Of a DNA stretch of 64,000 bases, positions 1 through 8,822 are shown piece by piece (the first letter of the stretch is position 1; every line of letters begins with the position of its first letter). Under the pieces are notes generated by a model. That model was not told where the DNA came from. It did no database searches and saw nothing but the letters and a program-made list of their open reading frames with translations. The position numbers and the translations under genes were made by a program. Origin of the DNA: Allomuricauda sp. (GTDB lineage: Bacteria > Bacteroidota > Bacteroidia > Flavobacteriales > Flavobacteriaceae); assembly GCF_002699205.1 (NCBI RefSeq), contig NZ_PABT01000040.1, forward strand, positions 62,001-126,000, in the 5' to 3' direction.

Positions 1-2
1 CA

Positions 3-1151
3 GAAATGAAGACCACCGCCGGAGCAATAGCACTTAAAGAAAACCAGACCGATGATGCTTTTATAGTACGACGTTTAAAACAAAATGGAGCTTTGATCTT
101 GGGTAAAGTGAACCTGAGCGAGTGGGCCAATTTCCTCTGTGGAGGTTGCCCCAATGGACAAAGTGCCATAGGCGGACAAACACTGAACCCATACGGCAGG
201 AGGATTTTTGATACAGGTGGTTCCAGTGCTGGTAGTGGAACTTCCACTGCTGCGAACTATGCCGTTGGCGCCGTAGGGACCGAAACTTCGGGTTCCATAC
301 TTTCGCCTTCTAGCCAAAATTCCGTGGTAGGACTAAAACCGACCATTGGTCTGTTGAGTAGAACAGGCATCGTCCCTATTTCCAGCACCTTGGATACGCC
401 TGGCCCTATGACCAAAAGTGTGACGGATAACGCCATTTTGTTGGATGCCATGCTGGGCAAGGATGATAATGACCCTAAATCCGTCAGTGCGGAACCAGGT
501 ATTTTATCGGCATGGATGAATCCGGAACCACTCAAGGAGATACGTCTTGGTGTAATGACCAATTTACTGGAAAGAGATTCCATATATGCGGCCAATGTGC
601 AGATTTTACGAGAAGCAGGGGCTCAAATTATTGAGTTTGAACCAGAGCATATTCCGCTGGAAGGTTTCACCACTTTGTTGAACCTGGATATGAAACAAGA
701 TTTACCGGCATATCTACGTACACAGGTAAAAAACAAGGAAGCTGTACAAGTGGAATCGGTGGAGGATGTGGTTACATTCAACAAGCTGGATTCTTTGATC
801 AGAATACCTTATGGTCAAGCCCGTTTTGATGGGATTTTGGTGGATTCGACCACAGCGGAACAGTTTGAAAAAATAAAACAAGATTTAAAAATCTCTGGGA
901 GAACCTTCTTCAAAACAATGGAAGAAGAGCAACTGGATGCGGTTTTGAGCATCAATAATTACCACGCAGGCTATGCGGCCGTGGCGGAGTTTCCTGCATT
1001 GGCCATTCCGATGGGCTATAAACCGGATGGAGAACCAAAAAGTTTAACGTTTATAGGAAAACCATTTTCTGAGGCACACTTGTTGCGCATTGGAAAAGCT
1101 TTCGAAGACTTGACAAAGGCCCGAAAAATTCCAGAAGCATATCAAGATTAA
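3..1151 (+). CDS. Amidase-signature family hydrolase, 5' truncated by window edge
   Basis: This is the C-terminal part of an amidase-signature enzyme, a family that hydrolyses amide bonds with a Ser-cisSer-Lys triad. The frame is open to the left edge, so the true start and the catalytic lysine lie outside the window; the first in-window ATG at 6 is probably internal. The Gly/Ser-rich signature GGSSAGSG lies about 71-78 codons after that ATG and supplies the cis-serine. The nucleophile is probably the serine of GTETSGS about 20 residues later. The substrate cannot be told; relatives include exported peptide amidases and Glu-tRNA amidotransferase subunit A, and the divergent C-terminal half argues against GatA. 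It converges on the next gene with a 4-bp overlap. Confidence 0.85.
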   Translation, partial: EMKTTAGAIALKENQTDDAFIVRRLKQNGALILGKVNLSEWANFLCGGCPNGQSAIGGQTLNPYGRRIFDTGGSSAGSGTSTAANYAVGAVGTETSGSILSPSSQNSVVGLKPTIGLLSRTGIVPISSTLDTPGPMTKSVTDNAILLDAMLGKDDNDPKSVSAEPGILSAWMNPEPLKEIRLGVMTNLLERDSIYAANVQILREAGAQIIEFEPEHIPLEGFTTLLNLDMKQDLPAYLRTQVKNKEAVQVESVEDVVTFNKLDSLIRIPYGQARFDGILVDSTTAEQFEKIKQDLKISGRTFFKTMEEEQLDAVLSINNYHAGYAAVAEFPALAIPMGYKPDGEPKSLTFIGKPFSEAHLLRIGKAFEDLTKARKIPEAYQD

Positions 1152-2236
1152 TCGATATAGGCACTTAGTTTTTCCCAAAGTTGATTGTCAAAATTGGAGA
1201 GCCCAAGGGAGCTTTCCCCGGCATCTTCACCCATTCGGACCACTACAAGGTTTTGACTGGGTACGATGTAGAGTTTCTGGTCGTTTTTGCCCAATCCTGC
1301 GTATAGGTCACTGGGAGCGTTCGGAATCATCATTCCATCAAATTCAATTTGAAGGCTGGGCATCCGATAGCTGTCCTTACCGTTCAACCACCATAAATAT
1401 CCATAGGATTTATTCAGGTTTTGAGAAGTGTTCTTCATGTCCGATACGTACTCCGTATCACTTAAAATAGCTTCTCCGTCCCATACACCATTGTTCAAGT
1501 TCAATAGCCCGAACCTAGCCATACTTCTTGCTGTACTGAAATATACGTTATTGGTGCCGCTCGTGGAAAACCAAAACCCATCCATACCTATTCTGTCCCG
1601 CAAATTTGCATTGAAATAATCCTGCCATTCCATGTCAGCAGCATTGGCCACAACACTTTGCAGCAGGGTGTAGGGACCATTATGGTAAGCCCATCGTGTA
1701 CCGGCATCGGCCACATACGTAAGACAGTCCGGGGTCACACAATCTAATTCTTCATCATCCAATCCACTGGTCATGGTCAATTGGTGCCAAACGGTGATCA
1801 AGTTTTCTTTTTCCGTGGTCAAACCCGTCCATCCTTCGCCCAAATAGTTGGAAGAGCGATCTTCAATGCTCAATAATCCTTGCTCTTGGGCCAATCCAAT
1901 CGTAAAGGCGGTCAATGTTTTCCCAGCAGAAGCCCAATACCAACTCGTGTTTTGATCGTGGTCACCAAAATACCATTCCGCCGCTATTTTTCCATCCTTT
2001 AGAATGATGAACGCTTTTGTGGATTTTTCTTCCAATAAATCTTTAAGCTCTTGTTCCGCATCTGGACTCCAGGACAGTTCTGACGGGGAAACGGTTTCCC
2101 ATTCCGCCGATCCGGTAGGGGGAAAATACAATTGACTTTCTTCGGGGTCGATTTCTTCGAAAGTATCAACGACCTCGTTGTCGGAAGCACAGCTAATAAC
2201 GAGAAACAAGCTTATCAAAAATAAGAGATGCTTCAT
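1148..2236 (-). CDS. Serine hydrolase lipoprotein, class C beta-lactamase / PBP fold
   Basis: Predicted periplasmic lipoprotein of the beta-lactamase class C and D-Ala-D-Ala peptidase superfamily. Residues 1-15 are a lipoprotein signal and the lipobox cysteine is C16 (VISC). The active-site SxxK is S103-A-G-K106 and a YxN motif (YHN) follows about 80 residues later. The family covers penicillin-binding-like peptidases and esterases, so antibiotic resistance should not be assumed. The gene is a single cistron, converging on the amidase. No clear TAnnTTTG promoter was seen upstream. Confidence 0.85.
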   Translation of the reverse strand: MKHLLFLISLFLVISCASDNEVVDTFEEIDPEESQLYFPPTGSAEWETVSPSELSWSPDAEQELKDLLEEKSTKAFIILKDGKIAAEWYFGDHDQNTSWYWASAGKTLTAFTIGLAQEQGLLSIEDRSSNYLGEGWTGLTTEKENLITVWHQLTMTSGLDDEELDCVTPDCLTYVADAGTRWAYHNGPYTLLQSVVANAADMEWQDYFNANLRDRIGMDGFWFSTSGTNNVYFSTARSMARFGLLNLNNGVWDGEAILSDTEYVSDMKNTSQNLNKSYGYLWWLNGKDSYRMPSLQIEFDGMMIPNAPSDLYAGLGKNDQKLYIVPSQNLVVVRMGEDAGESSLGLSNFDNQLWEKLSAYID

Positions 2237-2311
2237 AAAACAAGCATTTAGACTTTTAATTACATTCGAGATTATTAGTACAACGTGGATTTGCTAAAAA
2301 TATGCGGGTAA

Positions 2312-2344
2312 TTGAATGTAATGCTTTGTGTTATTGTATTTTTG
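2312..2344 (+). promoter_or_regulatory. Bacteroidota-type promoter for rimO
   Basis: A TTG at 2312-2314 and TATTTTTG at 2337-2344 fit the -33/-7 pattern of the Bacteroidota primary sigma factor, with a 22-bp spacer. Transcription would start near 2350. That places the ATG at 2328 upstream of the transcript and favours the ATG at 2364 as the rimO start. Confidence 0.6.
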
Positions 2345-2363
2345 CACTCCATTCAAAAGATCT

Positions 2364-3665
2364 ATGCGCACAAAATCGCTCAAAAAGAACAAAATAAACG
2401 TCGTGACCTTGGGTTGTAGCAAAAATGTATACGACTCCGAAGTGTTGATGGGACAATTGCGTGCCAACAACAAAGAGGTGGCGCACGAAGAAGAAGGCAA
2501 TGTTGTTGTGATCAATACCTGCGGATTTATTGCCAATGCAAAGGAGGAAAGTGTTAATACCATATTGGACTATGTACAGCGCAAGGAAGCTGGTGATGTG
2601 GACAAGGTTTTTGTAACAGGATGTTTGAGTGAACGGTACAAACCCGATTTGGAGAAGGAGATTCCCGATGTGGATGCCTATTTTGGCACAAGCGACCTTC
2701 CTAATTTGTTGAAGGCACTGGGGGCCGATTATAAGCACGAGCTGGTTGGGGAACGTTTGACGACTACGCCTAAGAACTATGCCTACCTGAAAATTGCAGA
2801 GGGGTGTGATAGGCCTTGTTCTTTCTGTGCAATTCCTTTAATGCGCGGTAAGCACCGTAGCACACCTATTGAAGCTTTGGTGGCGGAAGCTGAAAAATTG
2901 GCCGCCAAAGGGGTAAAAGAACTCATTTTGATTGCACAGGACCTCACGTATTATGGCCTGGATCTATATAAAAAACGAAATTTGGCTGAATTGCTTCTGG
3001 CATTGGCCAAGGTTGAAGGGATTGAATGGATTCGTTTGCACTATGCATTCCCAACAGGTTTCCCAATGGATGTATTGGAAGTAATGCGCAACGAGCCCAA
3101 AATCTGTAACTACATTGACATACCGTTGCAACATATTTCGGATTCCATTCTGAAGAGTATGCGTCGTGGGACCACCCAGGCCAAAACAACAAAGTTGTTG
3201 CGGGACTTTAGGGAGGCAGTGCCCGGAATGGCCATCAGGACCACTCTGATTGTTGGTTACCCTGGTGAAACCGAAGAGGATTTTGAAACCTTGAAGCAGT
3301 GGGTCCAGGAAATGCGCTTTGAGCGTTTGGGCTGTTTTACCTATAGCCACGAGGAGAATACCCACGCCTATAATTTGGAGGATGATGTTCCTGAAGAAGT
3401 GAAGCAGGAGCGAGCCAACGCCATTATGGAGATTCAATCGCAGATTTCTTGGGAACTGAATCAAGAGAAAATCGGGGAGACTTTCCGTTGTATCATTGAT
3501 AGAAAGGAAGGAAACCACTTTGTGGGCCGAACGGAATTTGATTCACCTGATGTGGACAACGAAGTATTGATCGATGCGACCAAATACTACGTAAAGATCG
3601 GCGATTTTGTGAACATCAAAATTACGGATGCCACGGATTACGATTTGATAGGAATACCGGTTTAA
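2364..3665 (+). CDS. rimO: Ribosomal protein S12 methylthiotransferase RimO
   Basis: RimO is a radical SAM enzyme that adds a methylthio group to an aspartate of ribosomal protein S12. The N-terminal UPF0004 domain carries the three cysteines for the auxiliary Fe-S cluster (C18, C53 and C87). The radical SAM motif CDRPCSFC gives C148, C152 and C155. A C-terminal TRAM-like domain ends the 433-residue protein, a normal length. The start at 2364 was preferred over an in-frame ATG at 2328 because the predicted promoter overlaps the region between them and the protein then begins MRTKSLKKNK. The gene overlaps the next, convergent gene by 4 bp. Confidence 0.95.
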   Translation: MRTKSLKKNKINVVTLGCSKNVYDSEVLMGQLRANNKEVAHEEEGNVVVINTCGFIANAKEESVNTILDYVQRKEAGDVDKVFVTGCLSERYKPDLEKEIPDVDAYFGTSDLPNLLKALGADYKHELVGERLTTTPKNYAYLKIAEGCDRPCSFCAIPLMRGKHRSTPIEALVAEAEKLAAKGVKELILIAQDLTYYGLDLYKKRNLAELLLALAKVEGIEWIRLHYAFPTGFPMDVLEVMRNEPKICNYIDIPLQHISDSILKSMRRGTTQAKTTKLLRDFREAVPGMAIRTTLIVGYPGETEEDFETLKQWVQEMRFERLGCFTYSHEENTHAYNLEDDVPEEVKQERANAIMEIQSQISWELNQEKIGETFRCIIDRKEGNHFVGRTEFDSPDVDNEVLIDATKYYVKIGDFVNIKITDATDYDLIGIPV

Positions 3666-6256
3666 ACTTCCTTTACAAGACCTTCGGTTTCTTCTTCCAA
3701 GGGATTTTCGGATGACAAGAGGGATTTTTTAATTACTTCACTCCAAATAGCATAGCCTTTTTTGTTCAAATGAAGGCCATCGGAGAGGTATAGTTCCGGC
3801 TTGGGTCGGTTGTCCATGGTTATCATTTGTCCGAAAACATTGATAAATTGGGCATTGAGTTCGCTAATTACATATTTTGATAATAATAAATTGGTCTCAA
3901 TGATCTGTGGGATCATTTCTTCCCGTTCCAAACTCGGCTTTAGACTTACAAAGGCCAGTTGTACCTTAGGATATTTTTTAAGGATCAATTGAACCAAATT
4001 GTTGCAATCGTTTACCACCTCTTGTGGAGATTTGCCTTGTGCGAGGTCATTTTCTCCAGCATAAAGTACAATTTTATTAGGTCTGGCACCTTCAAAAATT
4101 TCATTAAAATAATGGATGCACCATGCGTAGGTAGATCCCCCAAAACCAAGGTTAAGAACATTGAACGGAGCCAGGTCTTTTTTCATCCCGACCCATAAAC
4201 GAACGGATGAGCTGCCATAAAAAATAATGAGATCCCTTTGGTCTTCCATCTCCTGTACACGTCTTTTTAACCTTTTTATCTCATTGCTCCATATCGCTGG
4301 TGGTTCCTCCAATACAGTGGGTGTTGGTGTCATATAAAGTTCATCTGCCCTTTTTCTCGCTTGCTCCACATAGCCAGCATAGGTTTTTTGGTAATTTTTC
4401 ACAAAATCGGATAACCCATCTTTTGTGTTACTTACTTTTTCACTCAGTTTAAAGGGGGTCTGGACTTTGCAATAGAATATACCATCGGAAATACGTCTGT
4501 CAAAATTTGCCAATACAATGGGGACAATATACGGTTCGGGTTTCATGGAAGCTGCAAGTTTGAAAACCCCCATTTTAAAAGGGCCAGGTGATTCTTCGCT
4601 CGAATAGGATGTGCCCTCGGGACTTATCACTAAATTTTGGCCTTGTTGTAAGTAATCCGAGGCTGTTCGGTAAAAGACACTCCGTGTCTCTTTTTTGCTT
4701 TTTTTGTCCACCACTTCGGATTCTTTGGTGTACACGTTGATATAGCCTAGTTTATTGTAGTAGTTTTGATGTCCATATTCTTGTCCACGACCTATTCTTA
4801 CGGTTCGGATACCGGGATCATTGTATTTTTCATCCAAGATCATTGCACTGATAAAATGCGAGTCCAATGTAATCTGGAATTTGTTGTTCAGGGTATAGTA
4901 AGGGTGGTTGGAAAGATGATTATAAATAAAGATACAACCACTGCTGTCCGGCAGTTTGTCCAACCCTTCAATATGCAGGTGCACGTGTTCAAAAGCCTTT
5001 TTCGTGGCCACTGCGCATGCTTTCCTGACATCGCTTTCCGATCTGTTCTTTTGTTCGGCAACGGTCTGGTAGATGTGTTGGAGTCCTTTTAGGAACTTTA
5101 ATTCTTGCATATCCTCCTGCAACAGCTCCAGACTAAGGGAGGCGATATGGCGTTCCAAATAGGAACCACTGCCAATCAGACTGTATAGGGCATCGTATCC
5201 CAATTGTTTTGTATTGGTGTCAGAGAGTAAATGCTGGACCTGATGTAAGGGGGAGGAAATCGCCAATCTCGATTTATTGTTCTCTATCAGTTGGTAGACC
5301 GCCTGTAGGTTATGTTTTCCCAACAGTCCCAAGTATCGAACAAAGGCCGCATTGATCTGGTTGCCCATCAACCACAGCAATCGCATCAAAAATTTTTGCG
5401 CAAATACCGTACAATCGTCTAAAAGTTGCAGTAAATCTTTTTGATGGATAAAATATATGGAGGTTTTCTGTGTGGTGACCGCGGAACAAATATCTTTCTC
5501 GCCCAAAGCGCATGACCAACCAAAAATAAACCCTGGATTATTGATGGAGCGTTGACGAATTTCAATGTCGCCTTCCAAGCGTTTTATGGCCACTTCACCG
5601 TGGATAAGGATAAAAAGACCATTGGTCAATCTATCTTGAATATACAGTACTTCGTCGGGTTCATATTCCCTTCTTTCCGTAATGGAGGCCATTCGAGACA
5701 ACTGCTGGTCGTCAAAATAATCCAAAAATGGGGAGCGACGCATTAACGAGATAACCTCGGCCTTTTCGGTGTCGGGACCCATAAAGAATTCCCGGTCTTT
5801 TTGCAAAGGTCGGTAGCGGGCGGCCTGTAACAGATCTGTCTGTCGCAAAAGAGCTTGCCTTAACTGATGGTAAAGTGATCGGCTCACTTTGGTGATGGTC
5901 AGGTTGTCCAAATCGTTTTCAAGATGATCGACCATTTGGTCTATGGGTACCTCAAAAAAAGTGGCCTGTTCCGATACAACCACGATTTTGTAGGTATATC
6001 TTTTACGATTGTTCAGTCCATTCAATCCCAAAATGCTCATGGGTTTGGAAATTTGGCAGACCGGTACTTCCTCCTCCGGGTCCGCCGAGGTGGTGTAGTA
6101 GTCAAAAGAGCCTTTCAGCAACCATCTGAACGTGTTTACCTTGGTATGTATGTTGCAAATAATATGTCCCTTTGTGTATGAGGAAATGGTTCCGTCGGGA
6201 AACTGGTTCTTTAGATAATCTAAATCCGCTTTAATTTGGTCCACAAGCTTTTTCAA
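3662..6256 (-). CDS. Cyclic-nucleotide-domain / PlsC acyltransferase / SGNH hydrolase fusion
   Basis: An 864-codon protein with at least three modules. Residues 1-140 look like a degenerate CRP-type sensor domain. Residues 175-290 form a clearer cyclic nucleotide-binding domain, although the usual phosphate-cassette Arg (RxA) is replaced by CSA. Residues 425-600 resemble PlsC glycerolipid acyltransferases, with NHLSNH at 446-451 and PEGTS at 546-550; the canonical HX4D aspartate is a proline here. Residues 675-845 are an SGNH hydrolase with GSSS (681-684), NLGFGGS (702-708), GEND (734-737) and D826/H829. A link between signal sensing and acyl chain removal or addition is inferred. The frame begins with TTG at 6256; an in-frame stop lies four codons upstream and no early ATG exists. 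Confidence 0.8.
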   Translation of the reverse strand: MKKLVDQIKADLDYLKNQFPDGTISSYTKGHIICNIHTKVNTFRWLLKGSFDYYTTSADPEEEVPVCQISKPMSILGLNGLNNRKRYTYKIVVVSEQATFFEVPIDQMVDHLENDLDNLTITKVSRSLYHQLRQALLRQTDLLQAARYRPLQKDREFFMGPDTEKAEVISLMRRSPFLDYFDDQQLSRMASITERREYEPDEVLYIQDRLTNGLFILIHGEVAIKRLEGDIEIRQRSINNPGFIFGWSCALGEKDICSAVTTQKTSIYFIHQKDLLQLLDDCTVFAQKFLMRLLWLMGNQINAAFVRYLGLLGKHNLQAVYQLIENNKSRLAISSPLHQVQHLLSDTNTKQLGYDALYSLIGSGSYLERHIASLSLELLQEDMQELKFLKGLQHIYQTVAEQKNRSESDVRKACAVATKKAFEHVHLHIEGLDKLPDSSGCIFIYNHLSNHPYYTLNNKFQITLDSHFISAMILDEKYNDPGIRTVRIGRGQEYGHQNYYNKLGYINVYTKESEVVDKKSKKETRSVFYRTASDYLQQGQNLVISPEGTSYSSEESPGPFKMGVFKLAASMKPEPYIVPIVLANFDRRISDGIFYCKVQTPFKLSEKVSNTKDGLSDFVKNYQKTYAGYVEQARKRADELYMTPTPTVLEEPPAIWSNEIKRLKRRVQEMEDQRDLIIFYGSSSVRLWVGMKKDLAPFNVLNLGFGGSTYAWCIHYFNEIFEGARPNKIVLYAGENDLAQGKSPQEVVNDCNNLVQLILKKYPKVQLAFVSLKPSLEREEMIPQIIETNLLLSKYVISELNAQFINVFGQMITMDNRPKPELYLSDGLHLNKKGYAIWSEVIKKSLLSSENPLEEETEGLVKEV

Positions 6257-6350
6257 GTATGTTAGTTACTCTTAACTTCATCAAAAAAAAGCAGATGGCG
6301 AAAATATTTTGAAATAAAAATCAAAATGCAAAAATGACCACTCTGAGATA

Positions 6351-6371
6351 GTGGAATTTCTAAAATTCCAC
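6351..6371. repeat. Perfect 9-bp inverted repeat in a divergent intergenic region
   Basis: GTGGAATTT and AAATTCCAC are separated by three bases. They lie in the 351-bp gap (6257-6607) between the divergent fusion gene and the DoxX gene. No T-run follows on either strand, so this is more likely a protein-binding site than a terminator. The rest of the gap shows no convincing gene or consensus promoter. Confidence 0.45.
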
Positions 6372-6607
6372 CCCCATCTTAATTAATTCCCAATTGTCCA
6401 AAATCTGGATCAGGACATTTTTTAGATGGCGGTCAAAAGATTGCCTATGGGGCTTCGGTAACCCAAAACCTGACATTCATCATGGTATATGGCGTTGGTT
6501 GTGAATACTTTTAATGTATTGAACAACAATCTGATCTCTCAATAATGGCAGCTTTGACTTGGTCGGATGGACAGAAATAATTGCATATTAAATTAACCAT
6601 AACAATT

Positions 6608-7087
6608 ATGAGTCAAAATCAAAATAAACTGAAAGCCAGTGTTGTCCTGCTTCGTGTTTTTATTGGGTGGCACTTTTTATTTGAAGGTGTGGTGAAGATG
6701 TACAATCCCGAATGGACCTCATTTGGGTATTTGGCCACCGCACAAGGACCGTTTGAAGGATTATTTACCATGCTGATAGGGGATTCGACCATTGGATGGG
6801 TGGATACCTTGAACATTATTGCCCTAATGATCGTCGGGGTAACCTTTATCCTCGGAATATTTGAACGTATCGGGGCCATAGTGGGAGTAGGTCTTTTGGC
6901 CCTATATTTTTTGGCCCATCCACCATTTCCCGGCCTGGCACAGATGAATGTTGAAGGCAATTACTGGTTGGTCAACAAAAACTTGATCGAACTTGTGGCC
7001 TGCATCGTTATTTACCAACTGCCCACGGGCGAGTACTTTGGACTTGATTATCTCAGAAAGAACAAACTTAAAACCCAGGAACAATGA
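6608..7087 (+). CDS. DoxX family membrane protein
   Basis: A small integral membrane protein (about 159 residues, four predicted helices) of the DoxX family. The N-terminal segment LRVFIGWHFLFEGVVKMY is typical. DoxX proteins often accompany redox enzymes, but few have a defined activity. The ATG at 6608 was chosen over an in-frame ATG at 6581 because the shorter form begins MSQNQNKLKAS directly before the first helix. The stop overlaps the next start in ATGA, so translation is probably coupled with the Gfo/Idh gene. Confidence 0.85.
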   Translation: MSQNQNKLKASVVLLRVFIGWHFLFEGVVKMYNPEWTSFGYLATAQGPFEGLFTMLIGDSTIGWVDTLNIIALMIVGVTFILGIFERIGAIVGVGLLALYFLAHPPFPGLAQMNVEGNYWLVNKNLIELVACIVIYQLPTGEYFGLDYLRKNKLKTQEQ

Positions 7088-8700
7088 AATGGACTAGAAG
7101 AGACCTTTTGATAGGATTGGGAGGATTGCCCATTCTTGGAGCAGTCTGGTGGGCCGGAGCAGCAAATGCTGTTGGGTCGCGAAAAAAACGTTCGGAAATT
7201 TTGGAACAGCTCAATATAAAACCATCATTGCCACCTGCGGTCCCAGGAATAGGTGGTGACCCCGTTCGTATCGGAGTGATCGGTTTTGGTATCCGTGGTG
7301 AGCAATTGACCCGGGCGCTGGGCTTTGCCACGGAAGAATGGAAGGAAGAAATGCGTTTGGCCGCAGAAGAAGACCCGAACAATAAAAGCTTGGAAGATTT
7401 TGAAAAACAAGAGCGGTTAAACGTGAAACTGGTTGGTGTATGCGACGTGTTTGATGTGCGAGCGGAAAAGTTCATAAAATCGTTCTCTACTGATGACAAT
7501 AAGATAAAAAGGTATAGGACGTACAAGGATATGATCCATAGTGGCGAAGTGGATGCCGTGGTTATTGCCACACTGGACCATTGGCATGCACCCATGTCCA
7601 TTGAAGCCTTGAACAATAATGTACACGTGTACGTGGAAAAACCCATGACACACACCGTTAGCGAGACCTATACCTTGCGTGATGCTGCTGAAAAATCGGA
7701 TGCGGTTTTTGCGGTAGGTCACCAGCATAGGCAAACCTTAAGTTTCAGTACGGCGCGGGATATTGTGGAAAAAGGGACCTTGGGTCATGTTTCCTTAATC
7801 CAAACCAACACCAATAGGAACGACGACAATGGTGCATGGAACTACGATATCCACGAAAAGGCCAGTCCCGAAACCATCGACTGGGAACAATTTTTGGGTT
7901 CCGCGCCCAAGGTTCCGTTCAATAAAAACCATTTTTTCAGATGGCGCAAGTGGTGGGCCTATGGATCGGGTCTTTCCGGGGATCTGTTGACCCACGACTA
8001 CGACCGTTTGAATTGTGTCCTTAATATGGGGATACCTGCCTCGGTAAGTGCTTCAGGTGGGATTTATACCCATAACGATGGTAGAAATGTACCCGATGTC
8101 ATCCAGGTGAACATGGAATTTCCTGATTTCAGTACTGGTAGCAGTCAAACCAAGGGCAAGGAAAAAGGGATGACTTTTTGCTATAGTGCTACTTTGGGCA
8201 ATGGGTTCAACAGACCCACAATTTTGATGGGCCACGATGCCACCATGGAACTGGGCAATAGGTTGACTGTTTGGCCCGATGGTGCATCTACCCGCTATGC
8301 CGATATGTTGGAAAATGGAAAAATGGACCCCAATGTGCCCATTTATCAATACGACCCTGCATCGAGGGCAACGGATGCCGTGTCATCCGCAACTTCTCAA
8401 TACTTTGCCGATAAAGGTCTGATGTGGACATACATTGATGGGGTTCGGGTAGATTCTACCTTCTTGCACATGAGGGAATGGTTGAGCGTCATCAAAAATG
8501 GAGGCAATGTAAGTTGTGGGATCAAAGAAGGTTTTGATGAAGCCATATCCGCACACATGGCAGGCTTGTCATGGAAATTGGGCAGAAAGATAGAATGGGA
8601 TGCCGCGAGCCAAAGATTGAAACCCATTGAAGGTGTTGACTTTGATCAAGTGCTATTGGCAAACGAAAATTGGAACATACAACCAGAAATGGTTGGATGA
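7084..8700 (+). CDS. Gfo/Idh/MocA family oxidoreductase with twin-arginine signal
   Basis: A 538-residue NAD(P)-dependent sugar dehydrogenase-like protein. The N-terminus has TRRDLLIGLGG followed by a hydrophobic stretch, a twin-arginine export signal, so the folded enzyme probably acts in the periplasm. A Rossmann motif (IGVIGFGIRG) follows near residues 61-70, and VEKP is the family signature lysine-proline. The usual Gfo/Idh/MocA length is 330-450, so this is a long member with an insert-rich C-terminal half, as in the exported Bacteroidota group. It is coupled by a 4-bp overlap to the DoxX gene. The substrate is unknown. Confidence 0.85.
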   Translation: MKWTRRDLLIGLGGLPILGAVWWAGAANAVGSRKKRSEILEQLNIKPSLPPAVPGIGGDPVRIGVIGFGIRGEQLTRALGFATEEWKEEMRLAAEEDPNNKSLEDFEKQERLNVKLVGVCDVFDVRAEKFIKSFSTDDNKIKRYRTYKDMIHSGEVDAVVIATLDHWHAPMSIEALNNNVHVYVEKPMTHTVSETYTLRDAAEKSDAVFAVGHQHRQTLSFSTARDIVEKGTLGHVSLIQTNTNRNDDNGAWNYDIHEKASPETIDWEQFLGSAPKVPFNKNHFFRWRKWWAYGSGLSGDLLTHDYDRLNCVLNMGIPASVSASGGIYTHNDGRNVPDVIQVNMEFPDFSTGSSQTKGKEKGMTFCYSATLGNGFNRPTILMGHDATMELGNRLTVWPDGASTRYADMLENGKMDPNVPIYQYDPASRATDAVSSATSQYFADKGLMWTYIDGVRVDSTFLHMREWLSVIKNGGNVSCGIKEGFDEAISAHMAGLSWKLGRKIEWDAASQRLKPIEGVDFDQVLLANENWNIQPEMVG

Positions 8701-8822
8701 GGTTTCTTGATTTTTAAGGACTCTAGTCCGGAAAGTGGGATGTTACCAAAAAGGAATTTTATTCTTTAAGGCAAATGTCCCACTTGTTCTTTGGCTGTAA
8801 TTGAGGGCAAGGGCGATTGATT

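Noticed and set aside
6372..6607. Open frame of about 36 codons and a TGTCC/GGACA repeat before the DoxX gene
   Set aside because: Short, without a start codon, and translation in the three forward frames gives no coherent protein.
8733..8785. Inverted repeat AAGTGGGA/TCCCACTT between convergent genes, as a terminator
   Set aside because: The 37-base loop is long and no T-run follows, so it is too weak to annotate.
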